NCBI GenBank assembly: GCA_043748455.1
Contig: JAYTNF010000022.1
Coordinates: forward strand, 1 to 11,429
Direction of reading: 5' to 3'
DNA from: JAAFKA01 sp043748455
GTDB taxonomy: Bacteria > Bacteroidota > Bacteroidia > Cytophagales > Thermoflexibacteraceae
DNA: 11,429 bases
Positions 7,357 through 11,429 of this stretch are shown here, one piece after another; the stretch's first letter is position 1; every line of letters begins with the position of its first letter. The notes under the pieces are model-generated. The model saw only the letters and a list, made by a program, of their open reading frames with translations, did no database searches and was not told where the DNA came from. The position numbers and the translations under genes are program-made.

Positions 7357-7392
7357 CTTGTCAATAAACTAAATTAATAATAACGCTAATCA

Positions 7393-8523
7393 ATGATGTC
7401 ATCAACTTTATTTCCTGAATTTTCTCCTGCTGATAAACAGACTTGGCTTACACAAGTTTCAAAAGACTTAAAAGGTGCTGATATTCAACCTGTTATACAA
7501 TGGGAATTTGAAAAAGGTTTGCAAGCAGAGGCATTACTTTTTCCAAATGAAGTTGGCAATTTTGAATATCAACAAATTTTAGCAAATCCAAACCCTAATT
7601 TTGATACACAAGTCTGGAGAAATTGCATGGAAATTGTTGTTAGAGATGAAAAAATTGCTAATACCATTGCATTAGAAGCCTTAAATCAAGGTATTGACGA
7701 AATTGTGTTTTTGTTGGACGAAAAGATGACAAAAATAATAAATTTTGATAGTTTATTGAATAAAATTTTATTGCCATATTGTGCAATTAGTTTTGAAATT
7801 ATGAATGAAATTACTGATGAGATTATTAATGAAAAGACAACTTTTTTAGATAAATACACAACTTATGTAAGTTCACAAAACTATGATTTTCAGGTCATTA
7901 GTGGAAGTATTAGAGAGAATATTAGCATAAAAGAAGTTTCAACTTCAAATTTATTAACTACAAAATTAGGTATTCATTTCAAAACATTAGTGCTAAAACC
8001 TTCAAATCCAACACAGGAAAATAGTGAGCAACTTACAGATATTTTACAACAATTAACAGCTATTTTAGCAAAAGCAGCAGATAAAAAACAAATTTTAGAG
8101 ACTTTGCAAATAGAGATTACAGTAAAAAGTTTATTTTTTGTAGAAATAGCTAAATTACGTGCTTTAAGGTTATTATTATTACAAGTTTCGTCAATGTATA
8201 GCGTGGAAATGCAAGCACATGAGTTTACAATTCATGTAAGAACCTCATTGCAACAAACCTCAAACATCAATCAAAACTTGTTGAGCAATACTACCCAAGC
8301 CATGTCTGCCATTATTGGTGGTTGTAATATTTTGACAATTACGCCGCATAACAACGAATATAACAATGATAAACCTGCATTTGCGGCTCGAATAGCAAGA
8401 AATGTATCTAATTTATTGAAAGAAGAAAGTTATTTTGATAAAGTGGCTGATGCTGCAAATGGTTCTTATTATGTGGAACAATTAACAGATAAAATTGCAG
8501 AAGCAGCTTGGAAAAATTTTTAG
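7393..8523 (+). CDS. mutA: Methylmalonyl-CoA mutase small (beta) subunit, short and probably C-terminally truncated
   Basis: The N-terminus (LFPEFSPADKQTWLTQVSKD followed by LKGAD, and then a W-E-F-E-K-G-L block, about residues 6-42) is that of the non-catalytic small subunit of methylmalonyl-CoA mutase. This heterodimeric B12 enzyme interconverts succinyl-CoA and methylmalonyl-CoA. The end of the TIM-barrel part is also recognisable: GGCNILTITPHN (about 313-324), FAARIARNVSNLLKEESY, and ADAANGSYYVEQLTDKIAEA (about 352-371). The middle is divergent. At 376 residues it stops right after EAAWKNF, whereas small subunits usually run on for roughly another 70-250 residues, including a degenerate B12-binding-like domain. 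The stop codon coincides with the start of a heptamer repeat tract. The catalytic partner mutB, normally the next gene, is absent here. ATGs at 7393 and 7396 are equally good starts. It may be functional with a distant mutB or be decaying. Confidence 0.85.
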   Translation: MMSSTLFPEFSPADKQTWLTQVSKDLKGADIQPVIQWEFEKGLQAEALLFPNEVGNFEYQQILANPNPNFDTQVWRNCMEIVVRDEKIANTIALEALNQGIDEIVFLLDEKMTKIINFDSLLNKILLPYCAISFEIMNEITDEIINEKTTFLDKYTTYVSSQNYDFQVISGSIRENISIKEVSTSNLLTTKLGIHFKTLVLKPSNPTQENSEQLTDILQQLTAILAKAADKKQILETLQIEITVKSLFFVEIAKLRALRLLLLQVSSMYSVEMQAHEFTIHVRTSLQQTSNINQNLLSNTTQAMSAIIGGCNILTITPHNNEYNNDKPAFAARIARNVSNLLKEESYFDKVADAANGSYYVEQLTDKIAEAAWKNF

Positions 8524-8605
8524 TTTTTAGTGCTTAGTTTTTAGTTGAAAAAAACTAAAAACTAAAAACTAAAAACTAATAACTAAAAACTCAAAACTCA
8601 AAACT
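8522..8605 (+). repeat. Heptanucleotide repeat tract with inverted half
   Basis: From 8550 to 8605 there are eight consecutive 7-bp units, mostly aaaaact with variants aataact and caaaact, in exact period 7. The preceding 8522-8546 carries the complementary unit agttttt, also in period 7. The two halves form a hairpin of about 25 bp with two mismatches (8522-8546 against 8553-8577, 6-nt loop). It could end transcription of the mutase gene, and its tandem part reaches to within 8 bp of the next start codon. Copy number may vary by slippage. Confidence 0.85.
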
Positions 8606-8612
8606 AAATCTT

Positions 8613-9596
8613 ATGCCATATACTTATGTACATTTTCAGTTTCGTTTTGTAAACCAACAAGGTAAAACGCAGGGCATGTCTGCAAAAAATGCCAAAATAG
8701 ATGAAGATGGTATTGGATTAGACGAAGAGCTACTACAATTTTCAGATATTCATGACATTAAATGGCATACAAACCGAATTGCATTTGAGTTATATCCTTA
8801 TTTGACTTTAAGCCCAAATTTAACAGAAAAGATTATTCCTAAAACTACTTCTATTATTATTGAAGTGGAAGAAGGTTTGGAAACTGATGTGCGAAATTTG
8901 GCTTTGCAATACTTTACAACCTATCAAAGTTATCAAAAGAAACATAAATTAGAAGAAGAAGGCAAAAAAGACAGTTTTAAAGTGGAGCAGTGTCCAAGTT
9001 GTACTGCCTTGGTAGATTTGACAAATTATGCAAATACACCTTATATTTATTGCAAGCATTGTGAAACTATCTTTAACCGTTTAAAACAACCAATTCCACA
9101 CAGCGAAAATTATAAAATTTGTCCTGAGTGTGATTTTTATGGTCGTGTGCAAAATTATACAGAATTTAGTTGCTATGTAGTTAAAAATGATAGCCGTTTT
9201 GGAATTAAAGAGCATGAATTTTGTGATACTTGTGCAGAAACATTGTTTGATAAAATTATTTGGAAAAACGCATTATTTCTTATTGCCTTGCCGTCTTCAA
9301 TTTTATTAAAAAGTAAGGCAACCGAAAATAGAAGTGCTGCATACGCCGAATTGGCAAAGGCAAACCGTTTTGCCCAAGATGGCAAGGTTAAAGCTGCCGA
9401 AGATTTATATATGCTCATGACGGTGCGTAGCGAAAAACACCCAGCTTTGTGGTATAATCATGGGCTTACATACATGCTGGCGGGTGAGCATGGCAAAGCA
9501 ATACAGCTTTTAAAACGTGCATTAGATTATTGTAGTAATTACCAACCCGTATTAGATATTATGCGAATACATAGCACAAAGGAGTTGTTTGTGTAG
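8613..9596 (+). CDS. Unrecognised protein with two zinc ribbons and a C-terminal TPR-like region
   Basis: I do not recognise this 327-residue protein as a named family. Residues 1-100 are a beta-rich domain (YVHFQFRFVNQQGKTQGMSA and onward) resembling a PH-like or ligand-binding fold, with a tryptophan/aromatic pattern IKWHTNRIAFELYPYLTL. Residues 127-207 contain four CxxC pairs (C127/C130, C147/C150, C170/C173, C204/C207), enough for two zinc ribbons. Residues 218-232 are hydrophobic, perhaps a buried helix or a weak membrane segment. Residues about 240-310 form one or two TPR-like hairpins (YAELAKANRFAQDGKVKAAE; LWYNHGLTYMLAGEHGKAIQ). Zinc ribbon plus TPR suggests a scaffold or nucleic-acid/protein adaptor, but that is inference. 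The heptamer repeat occupies its whole 5' leader, so its expression may depend on repeat length. The gene is intact, with ATG at 8613 preceded by AT-rich sequence only. Confidence 0.75.
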   Translation: MPYTYVHFQFRFVNQQGKTQGMSAKNAKIDEDGIGLDEELLQFSDIHDIKWHTNRIAFELYPYLTLSPNLTEKIIPKTTSIIIEVEEGLETDVRNLALQYFTTYQSYQKKHKLEEEGKKDSFKVEQCPSCTALVDLTNYANTPYIYCKHCETIFNRLKQPIPHSENYKICPECDFYGRVQNYTEFSCYVVKNDSRFGIKEHEFCDTCAETLFDKIIWKNALFLIALPSSILLKSKATENRSAAYAELAKANRFAQDGKVKAAEDLYMLMTVRSEKHPALWYNHGLTYMLAGEHGKAIQLLKRALDYCSNYQPVLDIMRIHSTKELFV

Positions 9597-9610
9597 TAAA
9601 ACATGAATTT

Positions 9611-9655
9611 AATAGCTAAATAATTGGATTAAAATTAGTAAATTGTTTAGCTATT
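9611..9655 (+). promoter_or_regulatory. Inverted repeat, candidate operator of the toxin-antitoxin-chaperone operon
   Basis: Arms of 15 bp at 9611-9625 (aatagctaaataatt) and 9641-9655 (aattgtttagctatt) match with one mismatch around a 15-bp spacer. The right arm ends 3 bp before a -7 box, so a bound repressor would block the promoter, as HigA-type antitoxins do. The alternative is a terminator for the gene ending at 9596; the large loop and the lack of a U-run make this less likely. Confidence 0.45.
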
Positions 9656-9658
9656 GAT

Positions 9659-9666
9659 TAACTTTG
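9659..9666 (+). promoter_or_regulatory. Candidate -7 box of the toxin-antitoxin-chaperone operon
   Basis: TAACTTTG, identical to the box before the mutase gene, fits the Bacteroidota TAnnTTTG consensus. It lies 75 bp upstream of the first ATG of the operon and directly after the inverted repeat. No -33 TTTG is at ideal spacing. Two tandem cgcaaaa heptamers (9711-9724) and a short palindrome centred on 9728 lie in the leader. Confidence 0.45.
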
Positions 9667-9741
9667 CGTGATAATTAAAGGCTAAATAAATGATAAATCG
9701 AATAGTAAATCGCAAAACGCAAAATTATTAATTTTGATAAA

Positions 9742-10188
9742 ATGAGAGAAACAATAAAATTACCGTTACTAGAATTTATAAATAAAGAGCCAGATTTACA
9801 ACAGTTTAAAAATACAGAAATAGAATTATATGCAGATTTAGAAAATTGGGAGAAGATATTAGAAGTAATAGAAAGCAATAATAAAAAATTCATTATAATA
9901 CTTTTTCATATACTATCAGGAAATTATTCACAAAAAGTTTATGGTAAAGAAGATATTTCGGAACAAGCAAGTGATGTTACTGCAATGAAATTTCCTAACG
10001 GAAAATTAAATGGTAGAACTGTTAATATACGAATTTATTGCAAAGAATTTTTCAAAGAACTTAATAACCACAAGAGTAAAATTATTATCATGGCAAATGT
10101 TATTGAGCATAAAACAGATGTGGATAAAAAATTACGCAACTTTATTAATAATCTAGGGACTTATGAATACGAATTTAGAACAGACTAA
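9742..10188 (+). CDS. Putative toxin (RelE/HigB-like, divergent) of a TAC operon
   Basis: A 148-residue protein, first gene of a tight three-gene operon. The N-terminal 75 residues are helical and not recognised. The C-terminal half has the look of a RelE/HigB fold: GRTVNIRIYCKEFF (91-104) as one strand, SKIIIMANVIEHKT (112-125) as the central strand, and a Lys-rich helix DKKLRNFINN (128-137). The pattern hydrophobic strand, then H-K-T, then basic helix parallels the K-K-T-x-K-T-P region before the last helix of HigB toxins, which cleave ribosome-bound mRNA. It overlaps the antitoxin gene by 26 bp, with order toxin first, as in HigBA. Assignment as toxin rests mainly on context: the HTH antitoxin and SecB-like chaperone that follow. 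A new toxin family using the same architecture is a real alternative. Confidence 0.65.
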   Translation: MRETIKLPLLEFINKEPDLQQFKNTEIELYADLENWEKILEVIESNNKKFIIILFHILSGNYSQKVYGKEDISEQASDVTAMKFPNGKLNGRTVNIRIYCKEFFKELNNHKSKIIIMANVIEHKTDVDKKLRNFINNLGTYEYEFRTD

Positions 10189-10582
10189 AAAACAAGAAAT
10201 AGAGGCAAAATTCAATAGTTTTTTTTCAAGATTAACTATTGAAAATTCTATTGAATTTGTTGCTGAAACAATACATGCCGATTTTATATGCCTTGTTGAA
10301 CAAATAATGAAAGAACAAGGACTTTCATATAAAGAACTTGCTGAAAAATTAGGTACTTCTAAAGGTTATGTATCACAACTTTTTAGTGGAAAAAAACTTG
10401 TTAATTTAGAAATGATAGCACGTTTGCAAAAAGTTTTAGATATTCATTTTGAGATTGTGCCACGCAAGAAAATTACTCAACAAGTACCTGTAAATTTATT
10501 TCATTCTATGTGGTCTAAGCAACCAAATAGTTTTAAATTATTGCCCTCATACTCAAACTTAGAAGCTGTCGAAGCTGCATAA
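10163..10582 (+). CDS. HigA-like XRE antitoxin with a C-terminal tail, putative chaperone-addicted antitoxin
   Basis: A 139-residue protein. Residues about 45-98 are an XRE/Cro-type helix-turn-helix (MKEQGLSYKELAEKLGTSKG then YVSQLFSGKK, NLEMIARLQKVLDI), the DNA-binding part of HigA antitoxins. Residues 1-44 are a helical lead. Residues about 100-139 form an extension beyond the usual HTH end, disordered-looking and with exposed hydrophobics (VNLFHSMWSKQP, FKLLPSYSNL). In known TAC systems such an extension is the chaperone addiction (ChAD) segment that makes the antitoxin unstable unless bound by the SecB-like chaperone; here this is inferred from position and the following gene. The ATG at 10163 lies within the toxin gene, and the next in-frame ATG (codon 49) would cut into the HTH, so the overlap is real. 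It likely represses the operon. Confidence 0.85.
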   Translation: MNTNLEQTKKQEIEAKFNSFFSRLTIENSIEFVAETIHADFICLVEQIMKEQGLSYKELAEKLGTSKGYVSQLFSGKKLVNLEMIARLQKVLDIHFEIVPRKKITQQVPVNLFHSMWSKQPNSFKLLPSYSNLEAVEAA

Positions 10583-10585
10583 TAT

Positions 10586-11011
10586 ATGAAAATAAAAAAA
10601 TCTATTTTAACATTAACTGAATTTTGGATTGTAGAATCTAATTTAGTAAGCATTTTGCCTTTAAATGAAAAACAATTATTCCAAGATATTGATTTGGATA
10701 TTGATTTTGACATATTGGAGGCAGATGAGTATTTTAAATTGGTTTTAAAAATAGAAGGCAATAAAGGTAAAAAGAAAAAAGTTGGGTATAGTTTTACAAT
10801 AGTTTCTGAGGGTATTTTTAATTTTACAAAGAAAATAGAGGAAAAAGAAATGAATAGTATGCTTTTATTTTCTGCCCTTCCAATGATGATTGCTAATATA
10901 AGAGGTTATTTGGCTAATATAACAGCTTATGCTCCTTTTGGGAAATATTTACTTCCTTCTATTGACATGAAAGATTTAATAGAAAGTAAACAAAAAACAA
11001 CCCAGATTTAA
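10586..11011 (+). CDS. SecB-like chaperone of a TAC operon
   Basis: A 141-residue protein matching the SecB fold pattern along its length. The acidic strand block LFQDIDLDIDFDIL (31-44) precedes YFKLVLKIEG (49-58), which parallels Y-E-V-V-L-R-V in SecB. SFTIVSEGIFNF (69-80) parallels the C-E-V-x-x-x-G-I-F segment. SALPMMIANIRGYLANIT (96-113) and then APFGKYLLPSIDMKDLI (116-132) parallel the P-x-x-L-F-P-Y-A-R-E-x-I, G-x-F-P and L-x-P-V-N-F-D-A-L-F sequence. E. coli SecB is 155 residues. Canonical SecB is a tetrameric export chaperone mainly of Proteobacteria; outside them, single SecB-like genes are often linked to toxin-antitoxin pairs. The gene starts 3 bp after the HTH gene, so co-translation is likely. 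I infer it protects the antitoxin from proteolysis and aggregation. Confidence 0.8.
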   Translation: MKIKKSILTLTEFWIVESNLVSILPLNEKQLFQDIDLDIDFDILEADEYFKLVLKIEGNKGKKKKVGYSFTIVSEGIFNFTKKIEEKEMNSMLLFSALPMMIANIRGYLANITAYAPFGKYLLPSIDMKDLIESKQKTTQI

Positions 11012-11052
11012 AACTTATAACTAATTGATAATCAATATTTTAACTAAAAGTT

Positions 11053-11429
11053 ATGTTACAAATTGGCGATAAAGCCCCAGATTTTGAAAGTAAAGACCAA
11101 AATGAAAAAGCTATAAAATTGTCTGATTTTATGGGCAAAAAGGTACTTTTATTTTTTTATCCAAAAGACAATACTTCAGGTTGCACTGCACAGGCTTGTG
11201 ATTTGAGAGATAATCATGAATTGTTGCAGCAAAATGGCTATATTGTTTTGGGTGTGAGCAGTGATAATGAAAAATCACATCGCAAGTTTATAGAAACGCA
11301 AAATTTACCATTTACCTTAATTGCAGATACAGACAAACATGTGCATGAGCTTTATGAAACTTGGAAAGAAAAGAAAATGTATGGCAAAACATACATGGGA
11401 ACTGCAAGAACTACATTTTTAATTGACGA
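11053..11429 (+). CDS. bcp: Thioredoxin-dependent peroxiredoxin, Bcp/PrxQ type (3' end outside window)
   Basis: The first 125 codons of an atypical 2-Cys peroxiredoxin that reduces hydrogen peroxide and organic hydroperoxides in the cytosol with electrons from thioredoxin. The start (MLQIGDKAPDFESKD) and the active-site block FFYPKDNTSGCTAQACDLRD (34-53... peroxidatic C44, resolving C49) are diagnostic of the Bcp/PrxQ subfamily, with the typical 4-residue gap between cysteines. GVSSDNEKSHRKF and the segment ARTTFLID near the window end continue the family pattern. Family members are about 150 residues, so roughly 25 are missing. It begins 41 bp after the chaperone gene; that gap holds a small palindrome (11024-11036). 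Co-transcription with the TAC operon is possible but not shown. Confidence 0.95.
   Translation, partial: MLQIGDKAPDFESKDQNEKAIKLSDFMGKKVLLFFYPKDNTSGCTAQACDLRDNHELLQQNGYIVLGVSSDNEKSHRKFIETQNLPFTLIADTDKHVHELYETWKEKKMYGKTYMGTARTTFLID

Noticed and set aside
7294..7362. GACAAGC/GCTTGTC inverted repeat flanking the mutase promoter region
   Set aside because: The arms are only 7 bp and separated by 55 bp; this is expected by chance in AT-rich DNA.
8522..8605. CRISPR-like array
   Set aside because: The repeats are 7 bp in direct tandem with no spacers, so this is a simple heptamer tract.
9721..9735. Short palindrome aaaatta-t-taatttt before the TAC toxin start
   Set aside because: All A/T arms of 7 bp are common in this base composition; not listed as an operator.
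10501..10761. Minus-strand open frame across the antitoxin/chaperone junction
   Set aside because: It is antisense to two well-supported coupled genes, with no recognisable domain.

Overview
This AT-rich window (roughly 30 % G+C by eye) most likely comes from a Bacteroidota bacterium, probably of the Cytophagales/Flexibacter-Microscilla type. The reasons are the genes themselves: a cytosolic TPR + SpoIIE-type phosphatase with the linker usual in that phylum, the small subunit of a two-subunit methylmalonyl-CoA mutase, a secreted GH13 enzyme with a cyclomaltodextrinase-like N-terminal domain, and a QueA of Bacteroidota type. There are also TAnnTTTG-type -7 boxes and no clear Shine-Dalgarno sequences. 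The genus cannot be fixed from the sequence alone.

Layout. Positions 1-110 hold two adjacent hairpins. Positions 111-714 (minus) hold a RelE-like toxin and its antitoxin. Positions 814-5183 (minus) hold a class I methyltransferase, a secreted GH13 alpha-glucan hydrolase and queA. An intergenic region with a 30-bp perfect palindrome separates queA from the divergent plus-strand genes: a TPR-SpoIIE phosphatase (5350-7290), a short methylmalonyl-CoA mutase small subunit (7393-8523), a heptamer repeat tract, and an unrecognised double zinc-ribbon/TPR protein (8613-9596). Then comes a compact three-gene operon (9742-11011), and the window ends inside a Bcp/PrxQ peroxiredoxin.

The most interesting locus is 9742-11011. 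A small RelE/HigB-like protein overlaps by 26 bp an XRE-type HTH protein with a roughly 40-residue C-terminal tail, and 3 bp later a SecB-like chaperone begins. This is the architecture of a toxin-antitoxin-chaperone (TAC) system, in which the antitoxin tail makes the antitoxin dependent on a dedicated SecB-like chaperone. An inverted repeat next to a -7 box upstream is a candidate autoregulatory operator.

The second theme is palindromic repeats. At least seven long inverted repeats of unrelated sequence lie in 11.4 kb. Two of them sit inside queA and are translated in frame, adding about 13 and 29 or more residues to the tRNA-modification enzyme. A heptamer repeat begins exactly at the stop codon of the mutase gene, which looks truncated. 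The rest of the window is ordinary housekeeping and accessory content. No tRNA, rRNA, CRISPR array, transposase or integrase was seen, and no gene-free stretch exceeds 170 bp.
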